Assembly (NCBI GenBank): GCA_029964075.1
Contig: CM057146.1
Location: forward strand, 7,025,501-7,089,500
DNA length: 64,000 nt
Source of the DNA: Patiria pectinifera
Lineage: Eukaryota; Echinodermata; Asteroidea; Valvatida; Asterinidae
Reading direction: 5' to 3'
Shown here piece by piece: positions 10,778 to 22,330 of this stretch. Numbering within the stretch: position 1 is the first letter of the stretch; the number at the start of each line of letters is the position of its first letter. The notes beneath the pieces are model-generated. The model was not told the DNA's origin. It saw only the letters and a list, made by a program, of their open reading frames with translations, and searched no databases. Both the position numbers and the translations under genes were made by a program.

Positions 10778-12414
10778 ATGTTATCTACATTGTAGAATAT
10801 GACAACCTTTTAATAAAGAATACATTTTGCAGTTGCCATTTTATTCTGCAGTTCTTGAACTTGCGTCAACAAAAACGTATTCGGCAACAAACACGTTGTT
10901 GCTATGATGTCTTATTTCGGATCTCCAAAAGGAGACAGGCGCGGCGTTAAGAATTGTACTCATTTTATCTGTGCTATTATTTTCAAGTAACAATAAATCT
11001 GTTGAAACTCTTGACAATGTATAGTTTTACAATGCAAGGGAACTATGAAAGATACACGGTGAACATTTAAACTACAAGAACTCAATTTTGATAGCACACA
11101 TCCAAACATTTTACTAACTGCAACATAGTTGTACAATAGATAGTGTTCAGTTAGAAACTTGTGCAGTCCTCACTAGCAAAATCGGAGACATTTATGCATG
11201 ATGCAGTGTTGCGACTTACGTGTGCATATAGATACGGCTCGGCCCCGTGCGAGTGGTATAGCGCCCTCTGTAGCCCTTCAGAGGAATTTTACTCAGCATG
11301 TAACCTTTAGAATACATTTATGTTATTTAAAGGGAATGTACATCATTGGCTTTTGCTGTATTTTTCAGAAATGAACTATTTGAGGGGTTAGAGGGCGCCC
11401 ACATTTTTTTACTGGTAATAATGTCCGCCTTTGCACAAAAGACGGACAGAGCCAGCTTAGTAGGGGGTATGATGTACACTATTCTGTGATATATCGTTAA
11501 TAATCGTCGGATTTCAACAGCGCCCCCATTGAAAGTATGGTACGAGCGTGAGGAGGAACACTATTATTTTAAAAAGCCAGTTTTCCATATGAGAGGGGCA
11601 CGATTTTAATGTTGCGAGCAGGTCACTAGTGTGCTTTCGAGGAGCAGTTTCCACCTCGAGAAGTTATCGCGAGATGCACTATTTTTTGTTAGCCAATTTT
11701 CAATCTCGGGAGGGGCACAATTTTGTTATTGCGAGAACCCCTCTTGTGCTTTTGAGGGGTAGTTTTCCATCTCGAGAAGGTGCACAATTTTGTTAATGCG
11801 CATGCGAGAGGGGCACTCGTGTTTTTGAGGGGCAGTTTGATTACAAGAGAGGAGACAATTTTATTTGTAGCGCGATCATATGCTTTCATGTGTGCGTTTG
11901 AGGGGCAGTTTTGTTTTCATCTCGAGGGGGCACATGTATAAACGCGAGAGGGGAACTTTTGTTATCCTGGGAAAATCTTGGGGGCAAGTCTTTGGATTTT
12001 TTTACATAACGAAGAAAACATTTGTATTCGTTGTTCACACTTACTTTTTACAACCTCTTGTTGGTACATGTACATCTAAATCTAAACTTAACTCAGTTTT
12101 GATGATAATGTTCACAAATTAAAAAAGAAACAGTCAATGTTCGTGTCCATTGAAGATGACATGAACAGACGACTTCAACTGGCATCCAGATTGTATGTAG
12201 TACATCCCGTGACCAGACACAAATACGGCAAATTTGTGATTAAGATTTTAACTTTCAACTCAGCTACTTCTAAAACAAGGCATCGATGTTTGTGAGTTCC
12301 AATCAATCAGCAGTGTATTTATAATATAATGCGTAATAAGGTATCAGTGTATTTCCAACAGTAGTATAGTGTTCGTCCGAGCATTGACGGCATTGTTCTT
12401 TCGGTGAAATATTT
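10778..12414. other. Intergenic region between gene B and fragment C, with degenerate minisatellite
   Basis: About 11,580-11,985 consists of degenerate tandem units of roughly 70 bases. They share GCGAGAGGGGCAC-like and TTTTGAGGGGCAGTTT-like motifs alternating with TCTCGAG. The same array occurs twice in cassette 2 (about 39,735-40,155 and 42,950-43,350). The remainder is AT-rich and shows no supported gene. Confidence 0.6.
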
Positions 12415-13140
12415 TTACAAATTAAAAAAGTAACAGTTGTCGGTTGCCTTGAAGTCGTTGTCATCAGCCACAAGACGAGTGACGTCATTGAGTTGACACA
12501 TCTTTTCTTTCTTGTTGCTCTGCCAGAGATTGAAGGAGCGGCATCGGGGATCGGCCCAGCACGCCCAGCCACAGGCAAGCAAGCCCTCTGCCGTCAGATT
12601 CTTGATGTCGTGATGGAGGAGGCATCGCTGGGGGACACGCCCATCGGGACCGGTGAAGGTGTGGTAGGCTGGTACCGAAGAGGGTGTCATCTCACAGGCA
12701 GCAAATCGCTTTCTATTGCAAAGTGTCTTATCGACCCAACGCCATCCTTCGTAGGGGGACATACGGGCGCAGTTACGTTTATTGCTTCTGCTTGGGTAGC
12801 TCGGATGCCAGTTGGTGTATTGTGCAGGCTGACCATCGCACAGCCAGACACCCTCTTGAGCCGCATCCGTACAGCCAATCCAGAGACCACCGGTACCTTT
12901 TACCAATGACTCCCAGATGAAGAGGTTTTCCTCTCTTGAATTGGGCACAATCATGCTGCCTCCTGGTCGGTTACAAGCCTCCGAAGCCTCAAACCAATTC
13001 ATCCTGTTAGGGAGTCGGATGTAGCAAGACTGACGCCATTTCAGCCAGCCGGGCGGGCAGGAGGCTTGGAGAAAACTCCGGTTGCTGACTAAAAGTAGCA
13101 AGAAAAGTATCAAAATTAAGTTCTCCAAAAACCATGACAT
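12415..13140 (-). CDS. Gene B copy 1: secreted CTLD-PAN lectin
   Basis: This is a 241-residue intronless frame from the first ATG. Residues 1-26 form a signal peptide (hydrophobic 8-18, likely cleavage after LQA), and no membrane anchor follows, so the product should be secreted. The C-type lectin domain spans about 28-150. Cysteines 28/39 are the long-form extra pair, 56/149 and 124/141 are the canonical pairs, and 90/101 are a likely additional pair. The usual EPN/QPD calcium-site motif is replaced by YPS (115-117). WVD stands at the WND position, so canonical calcium-dependent sugar binding is doubtful. A PAN/apple-like domain follows (about 159-241) with cysteines 173, 190, 194, 200, 215 and 236, the core CRSFN, and an NLT glycosylation sequon. 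A role in recognition or agglutination of microbes or in adhesion is inferred from the family. Confidence 0.92.
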   Translation of the reverse strand: MSWFLENLILILFLLLLVSNRSFLQASCPPGWLKWRQSCYIRLPNRMNWFEASEACNRPGGSMIVPNSREENLFIWESLVKGTGGLWIGCTDAAQEGVWLCDGQPAQYTNWHPSYPSRSNKRNCARMSPYEGWRWVDKTLCNRKRFAACEMTPSSVPAYHTFTGPDGRVPQRCLLHHDIKNLTAEGLLACGWACWADPRCRSFNLWQSNKKEKMCQLNDVTRLVADDNDFKATDNCYFFNL

Positions 13141-13312
13141 GTTTTTAAGATGGGTACAGCAGCTCTGACGTTGCCCACAATTTTTTCTTCATACGAAAAC
13201 TGCAGGCAAGAGTCACCTCATTGTCATTATGCCGTTACCATGACGAATGGCTTGTGTTAAGACAGCGTGATAATTGAACTACGTTTTAATTGGCATTGTT
13301 CGGAGTGGGGCC

Positions 13313-13318
13313 TTTATA
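13313..13318 (-). promoter_or_regulatory. Possible TATA box of gene B copy 1
   Basis: TATAAA reads on the minus strand about 175 bases upstream of the gene B ATG and is conserved at 44772-44777. A possible splice acceptor (TTGCCTGCAG, minus, ending at 13200) lies between it and the ATG, so a 5' untranslated intron cannot be excluded. Confidence 0.4.
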
Positions 13319-15600
13319 AGGTATTACAAAATGAAGCAGGACCGTATCAACAGAATAGCTTTATCAGTGTGTTCTCTTATCATGGCAAATTAGTCCATAA
13401 TGGGGAAAATATATGTGAATTTTAACCCCCCCCCCCCTTCTTCTGATGGAGAATAATATTTTATCTGATGTGGTTTGCTTATACAGTCAAAGTGTTCGAG
13501 TTGGGGGAAAGTATTTAAAAAAAAAAAAAATTGTGGCTCGCTGCATTTAATAGAACAAAATAGCATGGGAATAAAAGTAAATGTTATTGACTAGTAACTG
13601 TGAAAGTTCACGTAATTTGCATACTCTAATCACAAGTTATCCCATGATTTTAATAGAAATACCACATCATTCAGCTGCCCACCATTGATCATGTACCGAT
13701 ACGCATTGATGAATACCATTTTAATTACAATGCACCATGGGGTTTTCCTACCTCCACAAATGAACGAAAAGTTGCATAGGGAAACAGACAAAATTTACCA
13801 TCATCAGTTAAGAAAAACAAATTGATTTGTTTCTCATACACAAAACACAAAATCTGATCAAGTGATTCAGTCTTGACTCGGATTATTAAAAGCTCATTTG
13901 TATCTGAATGCCTATGTGATAATTTTTGGTACTCCACTGAATAGCTTCAAAGCATTTAGAATTCCATGGACAGCTGTAAAAATAGGTTCTTTGGTAAAAC
14001 ACGCTTAACTTATGGATCATTTTCAGTATAACGCTCATTCGTTTTTTCAACACTGATGATGCACGTTTAATGCGCGCTTCTTTGGTGTATCCAACTTAAT
14101 TTGCTTTTGAAGGGGAAAAAATCATGAATTCATGTCACTTTCTTTTTGACTCGCTCTGTACAACCCCTGCCTCTCGGTTTGCAGTAAAAGATTGTGCTTT
14201 TTGCTGAAAATGTCTCATGCCCAAATCATGTTTATTTTCTGAGTATTTTCAAACTCGCCGCTAAAGAGCATTTCTTGGGCCATGAACTTGAAAGTTTGTA
14301 AATAAAAACAGAAGGGTGAAAGCGGTGCACAGGACTGTGAGCTTGTATTTCTGCGAAATTTCGAAATTTTCAAAACGGCGATGGGCATCAGGACTATTTT
14401 TTAGGGATTGTCATCTTTGGACAGAAATTTCTACCAAAAGTTATCGAATCCACCCCAAAAATTGAACAGAAAATGAAGATGATGAAATAAGCTTTTATTT
14501 GATGCGTGTCTCGAATACCTTGGAGAGTTGTGAGTATTTTCCCTGAATTTCTGAAGTGGGGGCAAGTATCATTGGGGTCTATGGCAGTTTATTTACTAGT
14601 CTGCATGCATGTCAGTGGTGGTTGCTGCTTGGGGTGCATACCAACAAAAGGCTGTAAATTACTGCGCGCGAGCTCATGAATATGTTGTGATCCCACGGGT
14701 AATTCTGAATAAGAGGTCCTGGCGACCCATGATTGGCATTGATTGTAAACATAGTTACAACATGTATGTAAAATCAAGCATTTGTGACTGGTGGCTTCAA
14801 ACTCAGACGATTTTGTTCGAAAAAAAACTCGTGGGTCTATTTCGCATAGAGGGGGTGGGGATGTCTAGACTAGAGTTGGCAACCTTTTTATGGGGTTGTT
14901 TTGAGAGAGGGGATTTTTTTGTGGCAACCTCTTGTAAAATTGAATAGAAAATTGTCCTATGCTCTCAAAACGCTGGTTAAAATTTGAAATTTTAAATAAA
15001 TAAAATTTGAAATTTTAAATAAATAACCTAACATGTCAGCATGCAGATTTGAAAACTTGTTATAACAATATAGCTTTTTGTTTTCAAGCTTCGCTTTTTT
15101 TAAAGTAGTGATTTTTGCTGGTGGTTTTATACTTATTAACTTTTCATAAACTAAAGTTTTCGACTTATGTAAATTTTTAAGTGTCTAAATATATGTATAT
15201 TGTTTTTATGTGCACATTGGGAAGAAGAATTTCACTTTTAAAGTCTTTTAATTGTGATGAAATAAAATATTGTATTGTAATGTATTGTAAAATTTTGTTG
15301 GTTAAAACAGTTTGTTTAAATGATCTTTTGATTTTTTTAAAACCCAATGAATGCCCCCTTCAAAAAAGAGGTCCCACCCGGCCACCCAACAAATTGGACC
15401 CAGTTTAATACGCCTCTGCATGAGTTCGCTGCTCGTACATGTACTCGCCATCATCTGCTCGCACTCTCTAAATATTGCAATAGCGCCCTTACAAAACAAA
15501 TCCTTTTCGAGTAATTAGTTCTGTCGCTGACCAAAACGTCAACTTTAACTATGCTAAAACGTAAAACAATATTGTTCTCGAGCATGGAAGTTCGTTTGTT
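13319..15600. other. Upstream flank of cassette 1
   Basis: About 13,575-13,690 is the inverted copy of 7,830-7,975. About 14,260-14,600 is a diverged copy of part of the arm repeat, including a stretch resembling TCTATGGGAGTCGATTTG. An AT-rich insertion near 14,980-15,290 is absent from cassette 2. No gene is supported. Identity to the cassette 2 flank falls sharply here compared with gene B. Confidence 0.55.
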
Positions 15601-16276
15601 GTACTGTTCTCTACTGGCAGTCAATGTACACAGACGTCATCCCACTTTTGGTTTCAATATGTTTCGATGAATAACTGCTTTAATAATTAGCTCTTATTTT
15701 CTCCTACAAGTTTTTCGTTCAGATGTGAATGGAGTAATGGTTATTGAATAGATACAAAGTAGAGAGGGGAGATATGATAACTATAGGTACGGTGACCTGT
15801 GAAACATGATGACGGCATCAAAATTAAAATGAGAATCAAAGAAATGCAGATGTCCCTATCTTTAATCCTAATGTGAAACACGCGCGATTAACAACAGCTG
15901 ATTGACGAACAACGTTAATATTGCGGCAAATTATGTGCGAACTACTTTTCGTACATTTAACTCCCAAAACAAACTACGCGTAAGCTTGACCGTTAAACTT
16001 GAATAGCGCCCTCAATCAACTACAAGTAATCACACAACAGATCGTCATTGCACACTGTACAATTATTATGTAACCATGTACAATTCTTTTGAATCACAAC
16101 AGCAAAGAACCCCTTCATCTATAATCCTAATCCTACGTCGCCGAAACGACTAATTATTATTAAACGGCGAACTACTTTTTGTATGTTTAACCAACAAACC
16201 TGCGTAGGTTTGACCGTTAAACTTAAATAGTGCCCTCAATCGACTGAGAGTATCATCACAAATAATAGTCATTGAA

Positions 16277-16970
16277 CAATTATTATTATTATTATTATTT
16301 ATTCATGCCAATTCTATTTCATCACATACAAGATGGGCATAGGAGAGGCAAAAGCGATAACAATCACTGTGGCCAAAGACCTGCCACTCCTCATCAAGTT
16401 ATGTACAGAGTAAAAATATATATATATAAATACTAATATAAAAAAATTTGAAGCCAAAAGTTAGAGCTTAAAAATATTTAAATATAAAAAGAAAAGGAAT
16501 TACTGGAAATGAATGAAGATAATGTACGCAATTGAATATGAAAATAGATAAGTTACATGAATAAGCAATTAATGATAAAGACACATTGAATAAGGACATA
16601 ATAAAAACAAATTAATACATGTATAAGAGAACAGTAGGTAAGTGTATAATAAATGTAATGAAAATCTAAAGGGTGATTGGCAAACCGGAGGCTGAAATAG
16701 TACTTAAAATGAGAAGAGACCTGCTGCTCCTCATCGAGGTTTGAGTAAAGTAAATAAATAAATAAATAAATAAATATAAATAAGAATATATGAAAATAAA
16801 AATAATAGAACATATGAACATTTCGAAAAAAACAAATAAAAAGAGATGACTCACTGGAAATGAATAAAAGTGGAAAGGGGGTAAAAATGATGCAGGAAAT
16901 TGAATGAATTAAGCTAATAAGGAATTAGCAATAAAGACAATAAATACAACCAAAAAAAAAAATCACAATG
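16277..16970 (-). mobile_element. Non-LTR retroelement fragment with (AAT)n tail
   Basis: This insertion of about 690 bp is absent at the equivalent place in 47,480. On the minus strand it ends with AATAAATAATAATAAT, a poly(A) signal merging into an (AAT)n tail. Flanking ACAAT copies may be the target duplication. Two internal segments with CTGCCACTCCTCATC and CTGCTGCTCCTCATC show partial internal duplication. There is no reverse transcriptase frame. Confidence 0.6.
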
Positions 16971-17172
16971 TACTCGGTCATACAATATTCTTTCCAATCA
17001 GTACAGTACCAAGGAATTTGAACACATTGGGCGTTACACTTTTGACAGCGCACATTGTTCATGCATTTGGGGTTTGATCCTTTGGAAACAAAGCTTCGAG
17101 TCGCTCGCGCGAAACCGAGACCTCTCCGTGCAGTTACAACGAGGGATTGGGGACGACGCGCCGCACGGTGAA

Positions 17173-17214
17173 CCGGCCCGCCGCCCGCCGCCCGCCGCCC
17201 GCCGCCCGCCGCCG
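17173..17214 (-). repeat. C-rich (minus-strand G-rich) minisatellite block
   Basis: A CCCGCCG heptamer array is the inverted counterpart of the plus-strand G-rich blocks in the arms. Confidence 0.75.
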
Positions 17215-17518
17215 TTTGGACAGACACTTTGAAGACCTTTTCTTAAAGATGACACCCCGTGCTGTTCACGTACCTTTTTCTTCTAGTTTTCGATTTGCAA
17301 CTTTTGTTTTCAAGAGAAAAGTACTTTTATTCCAATTAATGGCGTCTCAAACCCTCTGAAAAAGGAGTTTCATTTTTCAAGTTTTTTTCTGGCTACACTT
17401 TTATCATAATTTTATCATGAGATTGTTTTAGTGGCATCCATGAGTCACACACTAAATGTATAATATGCGGGCCAAGTCACAATGTGTATACATTTGTACT
17501 TCAATTCTTTGCTATTAG

Positions 17519-17788
17519 CAGTGGTGGTTCTGGGGGGGGGGGGCTTTAGCCCCCCAAAAAGTTTGTCTAGCCCCCCCCCCCTCAAAAAAATTAATAAAAA
17601 TAAAAAATTGCATTAGCAAAAAGAAGGAATGTGACGTACATACGAACGGTCTCCCCCTAAAGAAATAGTCGTGACAACGGTGCATTTTGTAGTTAATATA
17701 GTGTGCCTGATTGTAGGATTTTATTGGGCTCCCCATTGAAAATATGGCATGAACTTATATGAATATATTGGCTCTAGAACCGCGACTG
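17519..17788. mobile_element. hAT-like MITE with perfect 8-bp target duplication
   Basis: The ends are CAGTGGTGGTTCT and, inverted on the right, AGAACCGCGACTG. The flanks are perfect direct copies of GCTATTAG at 17511-17518 and 17789-17796. The 8-bp duplication and CAGTG termini are typical of hAT. Related insertions at the same site occur at 40606-41382 and, truncated, from 48046. Arm units at 2,272-2,285 show the site with a single CTAATAGC, the uninserted state. Confidence 0.88.
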
Positions 17789-19089
17789 GCTATTAGAGCA
17801 CCAATGTGGGCCTTGAACTTGATGTTTCCCAAAAAATGATGGGTGGAAGCCGTACACAGAGTGTGACCTCGTATTTCTATGAAATTGGGCCCTAAATTGC
17901 TCTATTTTGCAATGGAGCGCATGCATCATTTTTCAAAATCGCGATGGGCTACGGGACCTTTTCAAGCTGACATTCTTGGATGGAATTTCCTCCCATAAGT
18001 CACTTAATAAGTGAACAAAAATTGAACAGAAAATAAAAGATTATCAATAAGCCTTGATGGTGGGTGCGTCATACACCTTTGAGAGTTAAGAGTATTTTTT
18101 TTATAATTTTCTGTTGCGTTATTATCACTCAGGTCTATGGGAGTCGATTTGTAGGTCTGCACCCATATAGACACCTAATGAGAGGCGTCCTCTCTGGGAT
18201 TTCACTGGTTGTTATACCGTATATACTTCGCGTAAATCGATATTAATTTTAAATCACTTTAAATATCACAGAGCCTGAATTCCTGAATCTATTATCCCCA
18301 TTTGTTACATTACGGTGAATAGTGTTCTAGAGGTTCGGGTGTTTGTCGTGTCGGGAGCCTAAAATTAGGGTCTGTTAGAAATGAGAATTAAAGAAATGCA
18401 GCGGTTCCTATTTTTAATCCTAACATGATACACAGGCTTTTAACAAGAGCTGTTTTGGCGATCTCCGTTACCAAAAAAGCAAATTACGCGAGAACTACTT
18501 TTCGTACCGTTAACTCCCGAAACAAAGTGCGCGTAGGCTTGACCGTTAAACTTGAATAGCGCCCTCAATCAACTTAAATAACCACCCAACTACTGATCGT
18601 CATTGCACACTGTACAAATTGTGCAATCTATACAATTCTTTCGAATCACGACAGCGACGAACCCTTTTTTTTTCTATAATCATCCTAATATGAACACACG
18701 TAATAAACAGGAGCTCTTTCGGTGAACTACGTCGCCGAAACGGCTAATTATGGGCGATCTACTTTTTGTACGTTTAACCCACAAACCAAACCTGCGCAGG
18801 CTTGCTCGTTAAACTTAAATAGTGCCCTCAATTGAGAGTATCATCGCAAATAATATTCATTGAACAATGCACTTGGGGTAATAGTATTTTTTCCAATCAC
18901 TAGGGGCCTACAGTACCAAGGAATTCGAACACACCTCACATTGGGCTATACACTTTTGACAGCGCACATTGTTCATGCATTTGGGGTTTGATCCTTCGAA
19001 AACACCGCTTCGAGTCGCTCGCGCGCAACCGAAACCTTTCCGTGCAGATTTACACCAAACCAGGGATTGAGGACGACGCGCCGTAACGG

Positions 19090-19176
19090 GCCCGCCGCCC
19101 GCCGCCAGCCGCGCCCGCCTCCCGCCTCCCGCCTCCCGCCGCCCGCCGCCCGCCGCCCGCCGCCCGCCGCCCGCCG
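19090..19176 (-). repeat. Long C-rich minisatellite block
   Basis: About 85 bases of CCCGCCG and CCCGCCT heptamers, G-rich on the minus strand, lie in an arm-repeat unit and could form a quadruplex. Confidence 0.8.
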
Positions 19177-19496
19177 GTGCGCTTTCGAAATTTCTTTTGA
19201 CAGACACTTTGAAAACTTATTCGTAAAGATGGCACCCCGTGCTGTTTACATACTTTTTTTCTACGCTTACTAGTTTTTGATTTGCATCTTTTGTTTAAAG
19301 AGAAAAGATACTTTTATTCCAAATTAGGGCGTCTGTAACCCTCTGAAAAGGCGTTTCATTTTGCACATGTTTTTAAATCTGGGCAAATTTTTATCATGAT
19401 TTCACCATGAGTTTATAGTTCAGTGGCATCCATGACACACATTAAATGCGGGCCAAATCACAATTTGTATGCTTAAATTCTTTGCTATTAGAGCGT

Positions 19497-19985
19497 TTTT
19501 ACTGTACCTTATAAATTCTCGGCTATAGGGGGGGAAAAAATAAGGGGATAAAGAAAAACAAAAAGTTATGTGGTGTTGACCAAGCATTCAGGGGTCGCGA
19601 TTGGTTACCGACTCCCATATAGTACTCTTCCTGGGTCTCGGATTCCCCGGCCCACCACACCTCCTTCCCTATCCATCCATGTAACCCCGGAGGGCCAAGC
19701 ACCGTTAAGGGAGGAAACGAGGCGACACCCTATGCCTTGCTGCCGAGACAGCAAAAGAGCCCCGTACCTATGAGTAGATGCATAACCTGGACTTCGCAGA
19801 CAGTCCCAGCCGGTGACTTAACTGATTGAGCTAAGGTCGGTTGGTGTTTGACGACGCGAAATTAAGACTCTTAAAGTAAGTGACAGAGCGCGTGTATTGA
19901 AAACCAAAAATTACACCGACAGGACTCGAACCCCGGACCCCGGGTTCTGTGAACAATGCGCCTAACCACTAGGCCAATTGCTAGG
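19497..19985 (-). mobile_element. Composite tRNA-derived SINE-like element
   Basis: This is the inverted counterpart of the element at 176-660. The B box (GGACTCGAACC on the plus strand, near 19,922) and A box (CCACTAGGCCA, near 19,967) are both present. A duplicated stretch of about 110 bases flanks the insertion-containing segment (near 19,390-19,500 and 20,120-20,240), which suggests it arrived or spread with a local duplication. Confidence 0.75.
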
Positions 19986-20780
19986 TACTTGGGGACTGAA
20001 CATTACTGTGTTATAGGGCCCATGCCTATAATACAAGCTGTGTTTTCTTTGATTCCTCTAGTGTGTTCACCCGTCTGTTGTACATGCACACTTATACGTA
20101 TGTATACATGTTCATCATACAATTATCTCATGATCAGTAGCATCGACATCCATGACACACTTTTAAGGGTATAATATGCGGGCCAAATTCACAATTTGTA
20201 TATATGCATATAATTCTTTGCTATTAGAGCACCGTTGTGGGCCTTGAACTTGATAAGAAGAGGGTTGGAAGCCGTACACCTAATGAGAGGCGTCCTCTCT
20301 GGGATTCCACTGGTTGTTATACCGTATACTTCGCGTAAATCGATATTAATTTTCAATAACTTCAAATATCACAGAGCCTTTAATGCTTGATTGTAATATT
20401 TATATTACACTATCCCCATTTGTTACCATTTGGTTCTGGAGGTTCTAAGTTATTAACTGGCCTGTATGAAACACACGTAATTTAGCACGAACTGGTTTTG
20501 CAAACTAGTTACCAAAACAGCAAATTATGCGCGAACTACTTTTCGTATGTTTAACTCCTAAAACAAACTGCGCGTAAGCTTGACCGTTAAACTTGATTAG
20601 TGCCCTCAATTATTTTAAAGTTATCACACAACCTTCATCTATAATTGTATTATGAACATACGTAATTAACAGCAGCTACGTCGCCGAAACGATAATTATG
20701 CTCGAACTACTTTTCGTACGTTTAACCCCCAGACCAAACCTGCGTAGGCTTGACCGTTAAACTTAAATAGTGCCCTCAAT

Positions 20781-20897
20781 GGTCCTGAGACGTAATGACG
20801 TCACGCTTTGTTTACATGTGCGCTTTCCTATGAGAGCCAGCTCTCACAGGAAAGCGCACTTTTTTAACAAAGAGTTACGTCAGTACATCTTAGGTCT
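20781..20897. mobile_element. Palindromic MITE with CRE-like sites
   Basis: A near-perfect inverted repeat of about 117 bp is centred at 20,839. The inner stem is GTGCGCTTTCCTATGAGAGC with a 2-base loop and one mismatch. Outer arms contain TGACGTCA (20796-20803), the full CREB/ATF palindrome. Full copies lie at 50874-50989 and 58725-58840, and half copies near 23,035, 27,318, 53,290 and 56,545. The equivalent place at 18,830 lacks it. Confidence 0.8.
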
Positions 20898-22040
20898 ATT
20901 GAGCGAGAGTATCGCCACAAATGATCGTCATTGAACAATGTACTCGGTAATAGAATTCTTTCCAATCACTACAGTACCAAGAAACACGCCGTTCAGTTTC
21001 TCTTTCAACGACGGGCGTTACACCATTGACAGCGCGCTCTGTTACGTAATTGTTAACGTATTGATTGTTACGCCGAATTGCAGTACACAGCTTCACTCTC
21101 GATGGAGGAAGCGCACCTCTCTCAAACTATTCCTCTTTTGTTTCCCTACTTGCAATCAACCATTCGTTTCAGGTCGCGCGACCCTTCAGTCCTGTACTAT
21201 GGTCTCGCGCCCACGTATATACTAGGCTAAATCCAGAACATTGTGGGGGGTTTTAAGGGCGGTCTGTGTTTAATTAGGGTGGGTCGAACTTTTTATGTTC
21301 CCCGAAAAAGGAGTCCAAAATATTACGCCCAAAGTTTGATATGAAAAGCCAGAGGAAAGGCTCTTCATGGCATTGGTGCATGGTAGCGCAATTTTAATGA
21401 TATACGCATTGGCTGCCTAAAACAAAGACATGGGTTTGAAGGGTTTTTTTTGGGGGGGGGGGGCAGTGGCCCCCATTGGGTCCCCACCAATCCGCCGTTT
21501 CGTATGTGTGTCCCAATTAACCTGTGGCATCTTGACAGAGCCAAGGTTTTTAACCGATTTCTTTTCTCAGTGAGTACAATTCCAGCAAGCTCCACATGCA
21601 TGTATTCCACTTTATAAAATTTGAGTTTATCAGCTCGCTATATGCGGTCCAAGTCATTGATTCGTGTTTTACACAAAGCTGCGATAAACGGGGGAAAAGT
21701 TATTGCAGGAAATAAATAGGTCATGATATCCGGGTTTTTTTAAGTAAGTAATAGTATGCTTACCGAAAATATGAACCTATCACATCACTGCCCAGTTTAT
21801 GAACAATATAGATTTTAGAAGGGCTTGGAAAAGTGTACTTGCTAGGGCATTTCTGTTCTGAGTTTCAATAACGTATCTCGCTTCCAATGCAGGTTGATCG
21901 GGTAAAGCGGTGTGTGCCCTATTCGCTCTTTGTATCGCGATATTGGAACAATAGCGGAGAAGTTGAACTGGCGACTGCGCGTCCACAAAACAAGTTACGT
22001 AACGGCGGGAGAGCGAAAAATGAATGGCGCTTTCCACCCC

Positions 22041-22112
22041 ACGCCCGCCGCCCGCCGGTGCGGCGCCCGCCGCCCGCCGGTGCGGCGCCCGCCGCCCGCC
22101 GGTGCGGCGCCC
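22041..22112 (-). repeat. Three-copy 22-bp GC-rich tandem repeat
   Basis: Three consecutive copies of a 22-bp unit made of CGCCCGCCGCC and CGCCGGTGCGG occur here. It is a higher-order variant of the heptamer array found once at 52334-52364. Confidence 0.8.
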
Positions 22113-22330
22113 GAAATTTCTTTGGACAGACACTGTGAAGACCCGAGTTTTCGCAAACCCCGTGGGTGTGCACGGTTATGGGGGGGGAAAACGACATTAA
22201 AGATGGCAACACGTGCTGTTTATTAGTTTAGATTTGCATCGTTTGATTTAAATAGAAACTTCCATTGTGCTCATAAAACCCACCCTTGGAGAGCCGAATT
22301 GCTATCTAGCCCTCAATTAATCGATTTTTT

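Larger units (their letters stand above)
15600..22330 (-). repeat. Outer left arm of palindrome 1
   Basis: The 1.65-kb arm-repeat units run here in the opposite orientation to 1-5,870. The segment near 15,610-15,660 is the inverse of the cassette start at 34,100. The arm carries the SINE, MITE and G-rich blocks listed separately. It matches 46,790-52,590 in the same orientation and 57,400-63,835 in reverse. Confidence 0.85.

Noticed and set aside
16400-16860. Hydrophobic Phe/Tyr/Ile-rich frames near 16,550-16,850
   Set aside because: They are translations of AT-rich tandem sequence within the retroelement fragment.
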